From contig NC_081844.1 in assembly GCF_963259705.1 (NCBI RefSeq), forward strand, positions 24,134,294 to 24,198,293: a stretch of DNA of 64,000 nt. Direction: 5' to 3'. The stretch is from Myotis daubentonii. Taxonomy: Eukaryota > Chordata > Mammalia > Chiroptera > Vespertilionidae. The notes under the pieces were generated by a model. It was not told the DNA's origin. It did not search any database and saw only the letters and a list, made by a program, of their open reading frames with translations. Positions within the stretch are counted from its first letter, which is position 1. Each line of letters opens with the position of its first letter. The position numbers were made by a program, and so were the translations under genes. Positions 1 through 11,622 of the stretch are shown here, piece after piece.

Positions 1-269
1 CCAGGAACTAAGGTGTCTCTTTCACCACTTGCCACCTCTATGCTCCAATATAAGCCACAGAGTCTCTGGCCTGGGTTGTTTCTGAGACTCTCTGCTGTAT
101 CTGCCTGCTTGCGGGCCTTGCCCGCTCCCCCCCCCTGGCTGCCCAGCAGGGAGAGGGATCCTTCTAAAAACCAGACCAGTTGTGGCACTCCAGCAACTTT
201 CCAAAGTGCTTATCTTGACCGCCCTTCCAACCTCCTCCTCTGTTGTTTGCTCGCAAGTCCACTCTGCTT

Positions 270-665
270 CAGCCTTTTGATGTTCTTGAGCCCTGCAAAG
301 CTCTGTGCTGCCACAGGGCCTTTGCACCTCCCCCAGGGAAGCCTCGTGGTTTGGTTCAAATCACACTTCCTTAGAAAGGCCTTCACTGACCACTCCTGTG
401 GCACTCTGGTCTCCTGCCCTTTGTTTTCTTTTTGGCGCCTGGTACAACCTGATCTCGTGTCACATGATAGATGCTTTGCCTGTGTTCCCCTTGAGGGTAA
501 GTAGGTCCCGTGGAGGGCATGGCCTTCTTGGCTGTGCTCACTGTTGTATTCCATCACCTGGAACACTGCCCAGCACCCTGCTGTTACAAATAGTTCTTTC
601 TGTTCATCTTGGAGCCTAGCACCTAGCACGGGTTGGCACATGGATGGGCTCAGCAAGTGTTTGCT
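270..665 (+). mobile_element. L2 fragment
   Basis: Old LINE-2 text: CACAGGGCCTTTGCACCTCC, GAAAGGCCTTCACTGACCAC, CACCTGGAACACTGCCCAGC and GGGCTCAGCAAGTGTTTGCT. Confidence 0.68.
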
Positions 666-1414
666 GAGGGGGTGAAGAACACGAACTTCTCTGCCAGCAG
701 AAAAGGCTTGTAGAGGTTCCAGGTGCCCTCTGCACACTGTTCAGCCCTTTGCAGGTTGTGTGCAGCAAGCATATCCTTGCTCTGTGTGGGCGTGGGCCAT
801 GGCTTCTAGTAGGGAGGGGTTCCCTGGTCTGGGCCAGCTGCTCTGGAGGAGCACGGGGACCGGGCTTGCTATGCAGGAGGCAGCCACAGCCACCCAGCCG
901 CCCTCGGCCCGAGCCCAGTGGCTCACTCTTACATACTGAGGTTTCATGGCCTCGGTTCGAGCTCCTTTGGGCCAGGTAGGGTCCCAGGAGACGGGCAGCC
1001 AAGGGAGCTGTGGCCAGACTGGAAGGTGGGGCCCGGATCTCCCACCCTAACCTGGTAACACCTGCCATGCCACTTGCCTCTTGGGGACCTACATGGGGGT
1101 GAGAAAATGCGTGATGCCAGTCCCTGGGGACCAGGTCCTATTGCCAGTCCTAGAACTGGGTCCCAAGTCTTTACTTTCAGAAAAACAGGGGAGGGGTGCC
1201 TACCTAATGGGTTAGTCATCGTAGCGAAAGCAGCCCTAGACAATACGTCAACCAATGAGCACGGCCAATACAACTTTGTGGATACTGACATCTGAATTTC
1301 TTGAAATAGGTTTCTTTTGATTTTTTCCAACCATTCTTAGCTTGTACACAAAGAGGCAGATAGGGGACCGGAATTGGCCTGTCGGCCATGGTTTGCTGAC
1401 CCCTTGGTCTAAGC

Positions 1415-1659
1415 CAGTGGTTGGCAAACTGCAGCTTGGCAAACTGCGGCTCGCGAGCCACATGCAGCTCTTTGGCCCCTTGAGTGTGGCTCTTCCACAA
1501 AATACCAGCTCTTCCACAAAATACCGACTTCTGCGCATGGGCCACGAAGTTTCAGTCTCACTGTACGTGCGCGCCCGCACGTGGTATTTTGTGGAAGAGC
1601 CACACTCAAGGGGCCAAAGAGCCGCATGTGGCTCACGAGCCATGGTTTGCCGACCACGG
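1415..1659 (+). mobile_element. non-autonomous hAT MITE, copy 1
   Basis: A 245-bp element with perfect 8-bp TSD GTCTAAGC at 1407-1414 and 1660-1667. It begins CAGTGGTTGGCAAAC and ends in its degenerate complement. The arms are long inverted repeats (GGCTCTTTGGCCCCTTGAG... on each side), so the strand can fold into a hairpin. An internal near-tandem duplication (ttggcaaactgc twice at the left; cttccacaaaatacc twice) marks a subfamily shared with copy 2. Confidence 0.88.
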
Positions 1660-1739
1660 GTCTAAGCCATCCTTTATTCGTGATAGAATTATTCCAATAG
1701 CCTACTGCCACCGCGTTTCTTTACTGCTCCTTTAAGAAC

Positions 1740-2450
1740 CCAAGTCAGGTCATGTTCCTGCTCTGCCCAGAACTCTCTATAGCCCCCACCTCACTCAGAG
1801 TAGAAGCCAAAGTCCTCACCCAACCTATGAGACCCTGCACCCCTGGTCAGCACCCTGCCCTCATCTCCTCCCAGTCCCACCCTTGCTCCCTCCCTCAAGC
1901 CACAGGGGTCTCTGCTCTGTTGCTTGAATGCACCAAGCATGCTGCACAGGCCATTCCTCTGCCTCCATGCAGATCTCTGAACTGCTCTTTCCTTCACTGC
2001 TTGGCCCAATGTCCCTTTAGGGAGGCCTTTCTTAACTATATGTAAAACTGAACACTGCTTTACTGCCACTCCTGTCCCCTTTTCCTATGGTACATGTCAT
2101 CTTCTATATATATAAAAGCCTAATATACAAAGTGTCCCCTCGGGAGTTTGACCGACCGGGAGTTCCATCACTCGCTATGACGTGCGCTGACCACCAGGGA
2201 GCAGCGCAGAATGAAGGAAGGCCCTGGCCTGTAGCTGGCAGCCACTAGGGACCCTACTCATGTACGAATTTTGTGCACTGGGCCTCTAATCCTCTGATTT
2301 TAGTCTCCATTCCCAGACTAAAATGTCAGCTCTGCATGGGCAAGGTTTTCTGTCTTCTTCCACCCCAGAATCCCTAGAGCCCTTAACAGTGCCTGCCTGG
2401 CTTGTAGTAGGTGCTCAGTCAGTATTTACGCAGGAAATGAATAAGATTGT
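1740..2450 (+). mobile_element. L2 element split by Helitron 1
   Basis: GTCAGGTCATGTTCCTGCTC and CTCACTCAGAGTAGAAGCCA lie before the Helitron. CAGGTGCTCAGT-type tail text (GTAGTAGGTGCTCAGTCAGT) lies after it at 2406-2425. Confidence 0.68.
2103..2290 (+). mobile_element. HeliBat-type Helitron fragment 1
   Basis: Begins near TATATATAAAAGCCTAATATAC and ends GTACGAATTTTGTGCACTGG GCCTCTAA, the Helitron 3' hairpin with CTAG decayed to CTAA. It splits an L2 element (1740-2102 and 2291-2450). It carries the CTCF-like CCACCAGGGAGCAG at 2191-2204. Confidence 0.75.
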
Positions 2451-3962
2451 CTCCTCATCTGCCAAAGGGGGCTAAAAGTAAAGGAGGTAATTCACGTGGA
2501 GGACATGTCTCCGTGTCTGGCACACTGTAAGCGTGCAGGAAGCACCAGCTGCCGCCGCCTGTGTACGGCTGGCAGTGTGGACTCCAGACCGGCTGTTCTG
2601 CAAGCTGAGCTCCCCGGGGTGGACTAACCTGCTTGCTGCACTGGGGCTGGGAGAGCTGGGCGCACAGGTTGCGGGCCGGCCTGGATGAGCTCCTCCTGCC
2701 GCTCTGGTCAGCCTGTGTCCACAGGGGTCAGCATCTCTGGCCTCTTCCAGTCTTCTGATCCAACAGTGCCTTCCTGCCCAGAGATACAGAGAGACAGGTG
2801 GTCACCAAGCTCAAACTGGCTATGGGGTACAGGGGTGCAGATCTGGGTCATCTCTGGGGGATGGGCCTGGGACAGCCCTGGAGGAAGAGTATTCAGTTCC
2901 TGAGGAGCAGAGACACATGGGGTCCTGCTCCTGGAGCTTGTGCCTGTGCCCTTGAGCGACGACTTGTGCTTCTGAGCTTCTGCCTCCTCCTCTGTGAAAT
3001 GGTGTGACTGCCAACCTAAAAGGGAGCCAGTGGTGGTGGTGGAGGCTGTGTGCTCAAACCCACGGGAGCGGGCAGTGAAGCGGGTGGGTGGGCGGGAGAG
3101 CGACCTCAGGGGTTGGCTGAGGCCCCACTGCAAGGGTCTGGGAGGGCCGAGAAGGGCTGCCTCTGCTGTGGTAAGAGTTTTGGGCTTCTTCCAGAGGGCA
3201 GGGGTTTGAGGAAGGAAACCCAGGTTGAGGGGTCGCCTCAATCTGTCACCTGGGAACTTCCAAAGCTGTGGATTCCGGGCCCCATCAGAGATCCCGATTC
3301 CCTTATCCAGGTTGTCTCACAAGCAGGCAGGGTTTAGGACCACTGGGCAGGGCTTCTGTGTTAGGTCCTTTTACGAACATTCCCATTGACCAGATGGAGA
3401 AGCCAAGACTCGGGGCGGGGGGGGGGGAAGCTTGGTCAGACTCTGGCCTTTGCAGCACTGCCTCTCGCTCAGTGTTGGCTCGCCTGTGGCACTGCTTTTC
3501 TGGGCCTGTTGATGGCCTTAGCCTGTGACAGGAAAACGTGTGGGAAGGGTTTAGACGGCTGCTGAGCCTGCCTGGGCCCCTCTGTGTGGTGTCAGGAGTT
3601 GACAGGCCTTTTGCCCTCCATAAGGCCTGACTTCTGGGGCCAAGGGCGGCTGAGGCCAGGGAGGAGTAAGCTCAGTCCTTGGGCTCCCCTGCAGGGCACT
3701 CCCTGTGTAGGTGGCATCTTTTGCAGAGTCCAGACCTCCCGGACTGGTGTCCTGAAGTTGGAGTGGCAGCAGGGAGGAGGGTGCCTTCCAGAGAATCTGA
3801 TCCAGGGCTTCCCTGTCTTTTTCTGTTAGCATTTAGTCCTGCTTTTCAGAGTGGAGGCTGTATTGCATCATAGTGACAGGGGCTGTGAGCCCAGCAGCCT
3901 GGGTCGGTGTTGGCTCTGGTACTTCCTGGCTACATGTCTTGGGCAAGGGCCCCCTTGTTTTT

Positions 3963-4162
3963 CTTTTTTAAAATATATTTTTATTGATTTCAGAGAGGTA
4001 GAAACATAAATGATGAGAGAGAATCATTGGTCGGCTGCCTCCTGCACGCTCTCTACTGGGGATGGAGCCCGCAACCCGGGCATGTGCCCTGACCGGAATT
4101 GAACCTGGGACCCTTCAGTCCACAGGCCGATGCTCTATCCACCGAGCCAAACCGGCTAGGGC
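3963..4162 (-). repeat. VES SINE 1
   Basis: tRNA-derived SINE on the minus strand (A-box side at the right, B box GGTTCAATTCC complement near 4100). Its TSD, 3943-3962 and 4414-4433 (19 of 20 identical), encloses both the SINE and the hAT copy at 4163-4407. Confidence 0.88.
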
Positions 4163-4407
4163 CGTGGTTGGCAAACCGCGGCTTGTGAGCCACATGCGGC
4201 TCTTTGGCCCCTTGAGTGTGGCTCTTCCACAAAATACCACATGCGGGCGTGCATGTACGGTGTGACTGAAACTTCGTGGCCCATGCGCAGAAGTCGGTAT
4301 TTTGTGGAAGAGCCGGTATTTTGTGGAAGAGCCACACCCAAGGGGCCAAAGAGCCACATGTGGCTCGCGAGCCGCAGTTTGCCGAGCCGCAGTTTGCCGA
4401 CCACTGG
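4163..4407 (-). mobile_element. non-autonomous hAT MITE, copy 2
   Basis: A 245-bp relative of the element at 1415-1659 in the opposite orientation, with perfect 8-bp TSD GCTAGGGC at 4155-4162 and 4408-4415. It shares the diagnostic doubled gccgcagtttgcc and doubled gtattttgtggaagagcc segments. It landed at the 5' edge of the VES SINE at 3963-4162. Confidence 0.88.
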
Positions 4408-6289
4408 GCTAGGGCAAGAGCCCCCTTGTTTTTGAACCCTGTTATGTGAGCCACCCAGCAGGGGTCACAGGCCCAGGTGAGGCTGGGTGAGTTATGCAGA
4501 TGAAAGTCTTAGCAGAGTCCTAGGAACGAGGTCAGCATCTGATACATGTTACTCGTGGTGGCATTTCCAAATGGAACAGGTACAGCCTGTAGTCACCCAG
4601 AGAGGTGCGTGGGCTGTGGGTGCTGGCGAGCAGCCAGTCAGATCCAGGCCTGAGACCCGGAGTCCCCCGCTGTGTTAGTCCAGCGCCCCTTTCATCTTGG
4701 GCCTTCTGTGGTCTCAGTGACCAACCTGGGGGCACCCGAGCACCTGAAAAACATCCTCTGAGGCCAGTTGCTACCAGATACGCAGCCAGCCAGCTTCTCC
4801 TGGCTCTGGGTCCCACAGCCTAGGGACACGGCATCCAGACTTTGTGACCCCTCATCTGGCCAGTGGGCGCAGGGTCTGGGAGCTGGCTGGCTGGGTGCCT
4901 GGGAAGAGTGATCAGCCTCTCTCTGTCCTTCCCGGTCTGGGATGATGACATTCCACCCCCACCTCTGCTGCCCCGGGCTCTTCGGCTGCCCTGGGCTCCT
5001 CCGAGAAATGGGGTCACAAGGCGAGGCCACTGGGGAAGGAGGTATTTCTGGCTGAGCAGGTGTGGCCTGTGCTGGCATCCTGGCAGCTGAGCCCAAGGTC
5101 TTTTCAGCTGCCCTGGCAGGAGCAGTGTGACTTCGATATTTTGGAAAGTGTAAGGGAAAGCGAACCTAGAGTGCTGAGCTGCTGAGTGTGGCAAGTGCGC
5201 TCAAGCCTCCGCATTAGTGAAGTTGGTTAGGTAGCCGAGATGGGCCAGGCCGCCATCCTGCTGTGCCCTGTGGTGGCTGTGGGAGCTGAGTGCCTGGGCT
5301 GGCTGGCTGAAGGACCTGCTGGGTCATTTTCATTTTTGCCTGGAGTCCTAGGCTGCTCTGAGCAGGGTTTGCACCACAGCGGGCCTCTTGTGCCCCAGCT
5401 TTGGGAGAAGATGTTGCCCACCAGAGCACACAGTCCTCTGCAGGTACTGGCTGGGTGCTGCTAGGCTGCCCAGCATGCCACAGCCCAGTTTAAGGGCCTT
5501 TTCCTGGCAGACAATCCCCTGTGGCATCCCAGAGAGCCTGCTGGAGGCAGGGTGTGCTGCCCTGTGCCACCTGTGTGTGGGCCACTGTAGAGCATGTCCT
5601 GGCTGGAGATGCAGCCCCAGAACACTGTGTGTGGTTGCTGGTCTGGGCTCAGGCATTTGCATGACTTGGGTGCACTCTGTACCCTTTGGAACTTGGCTTC
5701 CTCATGGCTCCTGCTCCCTTGGCCACCGTAGGGACAGGGAGGATGAGGAGAGGGGGCTGGGAAACTTGCCATTCCGGACCAATTGTCCTCATCCATAGCC
5801 ACCGGGCATTCCCTTCTTAGGACACACAGCAGTTCCTGGTATAAAGGTGGGAGGCCTTAAATCCATGCTGACTCTTTGGCCTCTTCCAGTCCCTGTCCAA
5901 GGCCCTTGAGGCCATGGAGTGTGGTTTACTGGTGGGAGGAGCCTGGGAAGCACCAGGCTGGCTGTGTTTGTAAAGATGGCGAAGCACAGGCTCCTGGCTC
6001 CGGTGACCTGGGCACTGGTGCTGGGCCCTGTGTGTTGTTTGCCTGGTGGCTCATGCAGAGTGGAGCAGCATTACAAACAGCAATTCGGCTTGGGCTCCTC
6101 CCACCGGCCTCCTACTTGCTCTTCCTGCTCATGGGGCTCAGATAGAAACCTCAGATTTCTCTCTCCTCTCATCTCCACATGCCAACAAATGATCAGCAGA
6201 TCCTGTTTCCTCCCCCTTCATAGTCTGTCCAGATTTCCCACTTCGCACCCCCATCCTCACCTCCATCCTGGTCTCCCAATTCCCAGGTG

Positions 6290-6860
6290 GTACCTGTGAA
6301 CACCTGAGTCAGGTTATGCTCCTCTTCTTCCCATGAACCCTCCAGGCTCCTGCCTCACTCAGTAAAAGCGAGAATCCTCTCTGGGGTTCACAAGGCTCTG
6401 TAGGAGCTGCCCCTTTTATGCCCCGTCTTCATGTCCGCCCTCTCCCCTCACTCACTCTGCTCCGGCGTGTAACCTTCCTGCTCCACAAACACGCCTGGCA
6501 CCATTGCACCTGCCGTTCCCTCTGCTTGGAATACTTCCCCCCAAGATGTGTGCATGGTTTGTTCCCTCATTTCCTCCTGGCCTTGGCTCAGACGCCCCCC
6601 CTGAGGGAGGCCTTCTCTGATCACTGCCTAAAATGGCCACCCTCCCCACTCCTGATGCCCCAGCCTGCCCATTCTGTTTTACTTCGCAACCCTGGGTGAC
6701 ACAAATCATGCCACTATGGCCTGCCCCATCCCCTGCTTGCCGCCCCCCAGCACACAGACTGTAATGCAGGTCCCCTAGAGGCAGGGGCTTGGTTTTGTTC
6801 ACTGCAGTTCCGTCATGGGAAGGAGGGGTGCAGGAATGAATGAAGAAGCCTCTTTGCTGG
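6290..6860 (+). mobile_element. L2 element
   Basis: CAGGTTATGCTCCTCTTCTT, CTCACTCAGTAAAAGCGAGA, CTGCCGTTCCCTCTGCTTGG and GAGGGAGGCCTTCTCTGATC. In TECR intron 1. Confidence 0.68.
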
Positions 6861-8744
6861 TAGGTGGCAGAGCTGGGGTTAGGGCTCGCTCTCTTGGTCC
6901 CTTCCTGGTCCCATCCTGTACTGGCATTGGGACGCGGAGTTGGGACCAGGGGACTGTGGAGCAAAGCTGCCGCGAGCACCCTTCCAGGCTGTGGGGCTGT
7001 GGGATGGAGCTGCTGCCACAAGGGGGCAGCAGAGATGTGGCAGCCTCCAGCGCTGGTGAACTGTGTAGGGACTGCGGCCGAGGCCCCACCTCTCGTGCCC
7101 ACCCGAGTCTTACTATTGTTAGGGTTCTGCTCACTGTCAGCAGCTGGATGAAGCATCATCGCACCAACCCCCGACGCTGATGTCCTGTAGATGGGCCCCT
7201 TGATGCCCGTGGTCAGGATTTGGGGACAAGAGGCCTGGCTCCCTGGGCAGCTGGCAGTGCTATTTCACTAGTATCGGTCTGCATTATATTTATCCTTTAT
7301 AAAACTTAATTCTAGGCTGGCTATATTTATGTACTTTTTTGGGTGGTTATTATCTCTGTAAATCTTGCAGTAACCCTGTGAGATGGCAGGTGGGGGCAGC
7401 CTACTTTGTAGATGAGGAAACAGGTATTTTCAGGGCCTCACAGCCAGGAAGTAGGTGAGTCGTTGCTTAGGAGCCTTACACGGGTGTTTGCAGAGCACAG
7501 CTCCATGCTGGGCTATGTTCCGGGTGCTGGGAAACAACTGACAACCCAGTGGGAGGTAGATGGTAAATGTCTGGGGGTTGATATTTTAAGCTGATGGTCA
7601 GGAAGGGCCTCCTCACCGCAAAGTCGTCTGAAGGTCTGAGGAGATAGGGGAGGAGCCCTGTGGGGTCTGGGGGAGAGTGTTCTAAGCAGCTGGAACAGCA
7701 TGTGCAAAGTCCCGAGTCTCTCTTACGGTTGCATAACTATGCTCTTGTTCTGTCATCGCCAGACAGGGCCGACCCCTGGATCCTTGCCTCCCTGGCAGCT
7801 CTGGGCACTGGCGCTAGCTTGGAGCAGGTGCTCAGAAACCGCTCCCCTCTTTCTACTACTGCTACCTTGATCAGTAACATTTTTATTTCCACGAAGACAG
7901 TGAAGTCCCGGGGCCCTGCTGCTCCACAGTGGCTCTGGGTGCTCCTCTCTGGGTTGGGGAAGACCACAGGGTGGCTTCTGCTCGTCCCCTCCTGCGAGGT
8001 GGGCTGTGGTCTTGCCCCTTGTCCTCGCCACCCCCCACGCCCCTCTGCCACCTTGTGCTGCCACGAGTTGCTGTTGGCTGGGCCCCAGAATCTCAGGCCT
8101 CTGGGTGAGAATTCCTCCCAGGCTAGTGGAATGTCATCACATGCACCCCAGGCCAGGGTGCCTGCCCTGCCCTTGTCCTCTGTCCATTGTAGGCCATGGG
8201 GCCACACTCCCTGCCTGCAGCCATTGATGGACCTTGAGCCAGTGACCTCCTCAGGCCTCACTCCATCCATCCATAGAGTAGAACATGTTGCCCTTTCCCA
8301 GCCCCTTCCCTCTGTGGGGCAGGAAGGGCTGCCCCTGTGTTCCTCATAGGGCCACCACTCCTTCGCCTTCTCCCCAGGATGGGGCCTGGGCCTGCTGTCT
8401 TTTCTGTGCTCAGCAGCTGCCTGTGCCCTCTGACCTCAGTCCTGGGTCCTACCCCGGGCCCCTATCCCACTCTGGCCTCAGGGCTGGGCAGGCATGTGGT
8501 ACTTGTGTTTCTGAAGCATAGGGCATGGAGGCATGCTTGGGCACAGAGCAGGGGGTAGGGGTGGCGCTGAGGTGGGGAGGGTTGCAGTTGGGGGGGTGAG
8601 CTCAGGGACTGAAGACTGGGAAGCACATGACAGGGCCCCCACCTTTAGGCCGTCAGTGTGGGGGGGGAGGGGGGGAGGAACCTCTGCTGCTCCCTGCCCA
8701 GAGACCTTTGTTTTGATGGGTAATTGGGACTTATTAGCCTTCCC

Positions 8745-9062
8745 ACCTAAAAACTTAATTGAGGTGAAATTCACATAACACAACACCCACTTAAAAGTGA
8801 AAAGTTTAGCGGCACTTAGTACATTCACAGTGTTGTACAACCACCGACCTCTTCTAGTTCCACAGCTTGCCATCACCTCGAAAGGAGACCAGGTCCCCAT
8901 TAGCTGATGCTCCCCTTCCTCGCTCCCCCAGCCCCTGGCACCTACCATTCTGCTTTTTGCCTTTGGGATTTAACTGTTCGGGACATTCCGGATACAAAGT
9001 GACCCCTTGTGTCTGGCTTCTTTCACTTGGCAAAACTTTTTCCCCAACTAGCATAACTTTTT
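8745..9062 (+). mobile_element. L1M-type 3' UTR fragment
   Basis: Matches the old L1 pattern TTAATTGAGGTGAAATTCAC, TACATTCACAGTGTTGTACA, CAGCCCCTGGCACC and CTTTTGTGTCTGGCTTC-like text. In TECR intron 1. Confidence 0.72.
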
Positions 9063-11220
9063 ATCTTGAAATGATTATAGAGACACAAGGAGATGCAAAA
9101 ACAGTACAGAGAGGTCCTCCCCCCCCCGCCCCCCCAGGGCCTTTCAGACCTCTCTTGGGGTAAAGATGGCCTCTGGGCCCCAGGATTTGGGGCCAGGAGA
9201 TGGGAAATGAGGACTGATCCTGTCGGGGTGGCCTGAGCTGGAGCAGCCCCACCCTGGTGGGTCGGGCCCCTCGTGCTGCCCCTTGGGCTGAGCTTACCTC
9301 TGTGAGGGCTCAGTCTCTCCTGTCCTTTGGTCTTGGGCTGGCCTGGGCGCAGTGTGGCGGCTGCTGGGAGTATAGCCCCTCTCCTGGCCGCCCTCTCCTG
9401 CTGCCCAGCTTCCTCTCCCAGCAGCCAGTTGGGCCCCCGACGGCTGTCCTCTCCTCCTGGGCCCTGGTCTCATGCCCGGTTGGGGGAGGGTAGAATTTTA
9501 GCCCTTCCCCAGCAGCTGGCAGGCAGGGAGAGGGCTGGTTGTATTTTAAGCTGTTGAGTGGTTCAGCAGGAACTCGGAGGCCTCTTTCCCCGGAGGCACG
9601 GTGTTGCCTTCCTGTGGACCACACCGGCTCTGAAGGCATGTGGGCACTGCCCGCCTGGGACCCAGCAACTATTAATATACCTGCAGCCACGGGGCAGGCA
9701 CAGGGCCCTGCTGTTCTAGCCCTTCCTGTACATTTGTGTGTGCCCCGTCCGTCTCCCATGAGGCCCCGTGGTGGGACTGGTACTCCAGGTGATGAGACCA
9801 GCTTTCTGTTTTTGGCCCCTCTGTCTGGCCTTGTTACCCCTGTGGCTCAGAGGGTTCAATAACCTGTGCCCAAGGCCACAGGGCCTGGCCGAGCTCTCTC
9901 TAGCATGTTAACAATAGGCAGGTTGGCCAAGACTTCTTGGGTGCTGGGCCCTCTCCTACCGCAGGTCCATGGGGTGGGTGCTGCAGCCACCAGCTGGCCA
10001 GCAGGGAGCTGGGATTTCACCCCAGGCCACGTCCTTCCCTTCGTGGCAGCTCCACAGGCTTTGGGACACTGCGCGTCTGTCAGGCACCACGCTGCACTTC
10101 TCGTGCGTTGTCTCAGGGGACCCTCCCAGCCCTGCTGTGTGCTCCCCAGGCCGTGGCCCAGAAGAAGGGATTCTGTGGCAGGGCCAGATTCAGTCCCATG
10201 CATGTCCACCACATCCTCTGCTTCTCTCACTGCCGTGGGTGTGTGAGGGGAACCCCTTCTTTCAAGGACCTTGGGTGGGTGGCATGCCCTCAGAAAGCCT
10301 TGTGTGGGCCTTGGATGGGGTTTCGAGCCCTGCGCCTCTTCCCCACGCTGCCACTGACTGAGGGCCACCAGGGGTGGGAAGGGTTGCCCAGTGGCCGACT
10401 TGGGGACAGACCCAGCCCTACCTGCCCCTGCTGGGTTTGAGCTCTGTGGCACGCAGGCCTTAGGACTGGCCTGCCCACCGGGCCTCCGTGCTGCTCTTCC
10501 ATGTCCGTGGTGTCTGCTTTGACCTGTGTGGGGTGGTGGGTCAGATCTCCCCTCCCTCCTGGAGCTTCTTGCCTCCCAGCAGCACCCCTCTGCTCTGCAC
10601 TCTCCGGGGTTCAGGGAGATCGTGTGTGAAGTGGCTTGTGTCTCTGGGCTTTGGGGATCTCAGGACCTGGGCTTACATGATGGGAAGACTGCCCTGAAGG
10701 TGACCTTGAACATGGTCTGGGTGGATCTAGTGAAAATGTGTGGAGAGGGAGGTCAGGGAGGTGGGGCCAAGGCCTCATCAGCCCAGGCTGGGGTGCTTTC
10801 TGGAAACTTCCCGGTTTCTTTACCCTTTCCCCACAGAGGCTCTCTGCACCAATAACTCTGGAATCTGTCACCTCCCTGGGAACACAAATGCACAAGGGAA
10901 ATAATCCGAGTGTCTCTCACAGCTCAGAAGGGGAAATGGATGATCTAGCTCTCGGATTCTCAAATAGCTGGGATTTCTCCAAGCCCAGTGAACTCTGCCG
11001 GCCTGAGCCGGGTGCCGGGGTGTGGGCTGGCCTCTCACCCTCCTCCTCACTGGGTATGGGGGCCAGGAGACACCTCCATGCCTTCCTCTGGAGACCTCCC
11101 TACCCACCAGTGTTCTTTGGGGGCTATGTCCACTTGAAAACCTCACTTTCAGGGTGACCCAGCCCCTGGGGGGCTGTCCCCGATCTGTGCCATGGCTCTT
11201 CGGGGGCTCAGTCTGGGAAG

Positions 11221-11268
11221 TTTTATATTTAGCTGGGCATGGCTGTAGGGCCACTCGGGTTACAGCTG
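11221..11268 (+). promoter_or_regulatory. TATA/MEF2-like box and E-box of putative internal TECR promoter
   Basis: TTATATTTAG at 11223-11232 fits both a TATA box and the MEF2 consensus YTA(A/T)4TAR. CAGCTG, a myogenic-type E-box, follows at 11263-11268. This pairing immediately precedes the in-frame alternative exon of TECR and would suit a muscle-type promoter. No transcript evidence is available here. Confidence 0.4.
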
Positions 11269-11622
11269 CACAGAAGGTGGCAGTGCCAGGGCAGGCGTGG
11301 GCTCCTTTCCAGCGCCGCGGCAGAATTTGATCGCATGGCCTGCCCCAGAGCGCTGTGCGAGGGGAGGTCGGTGGTGGGGCCTGACAGCCGGCAGCTTGGG
11401 CCACTGGCCTCGTGGGCCGAGCAGGGTGGCATGGACCTGAGTGTGAGCTTGGTGGCCCGGGAGGCCAGCCAGGGCCATGGCCCCAGCCCTAGCGTAGGCC
11501 TCAATGGCCTGCCCCGGCCTGCACCCCCCAAAGTGGCCAAGAAACCTAAAAAGGGCGTTCTCTTCTTTGAGGTGGAGATTCTGGATGCAAAGACTCGGGA
11601 GAAGCTGTGTTTCCTGGACAAG
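11239..11622 (+). CDS. TECR: candidate alternative first exon of TECR, in frame
   Basis: The reading frame of TECR exon 2 stays open leftward through its own splice acceptor (AG at 11570-11571) to methionines at 11431, 11335 and 11239. Transcription starting here would add up to 79 residues (M11335) or 47 residues (M11431) before EVEILDAK. The added peptide is Pro/Gly-rich and ends in a basic run, KVAKKPKKGVLFFE. A TATA/MEF2-like box lies at 11221-11232 and a CAGCTG E-box at 11263-11268. The related paralogue TECRL has a longer N-terminus ahead of the same fold. The open frame and motifs are visible; use as a promoter and exon is inferred. The most upstream ATG sits too close to the TATA box to be the likely start, so M11335 or M11431 is preferred. 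Confidence 0.5.

Larger units (their letters stand above)
1..11220. other. distal TECR intron 1
   Basis: No exon is recognisable. The interval holds two hAT copies, one SINE, one Helitron, three L2 stretches, one L1M fragment, a MIR-like piece near 7,380-7,460, and G-runs near 3,411-3,427. The short ORFs here lack homology that I recognise. Confidence 0.75.

Noticed and set aside
6452..7159. 235-codon minus-strand ORF in TECR intron 1
   Set aside because: Overlaps an L2 element and GC-rich unique sequence, with no recognisable domain, splice sites or promoter; open by base composition.
7660..8349. 229-codon plus-strand ORF in TECR intron 1
   Set aside because: No domain or homology recognised; overlapping ORFs of similar length exist on the other strand, as expected in GC-rich intron sequence.
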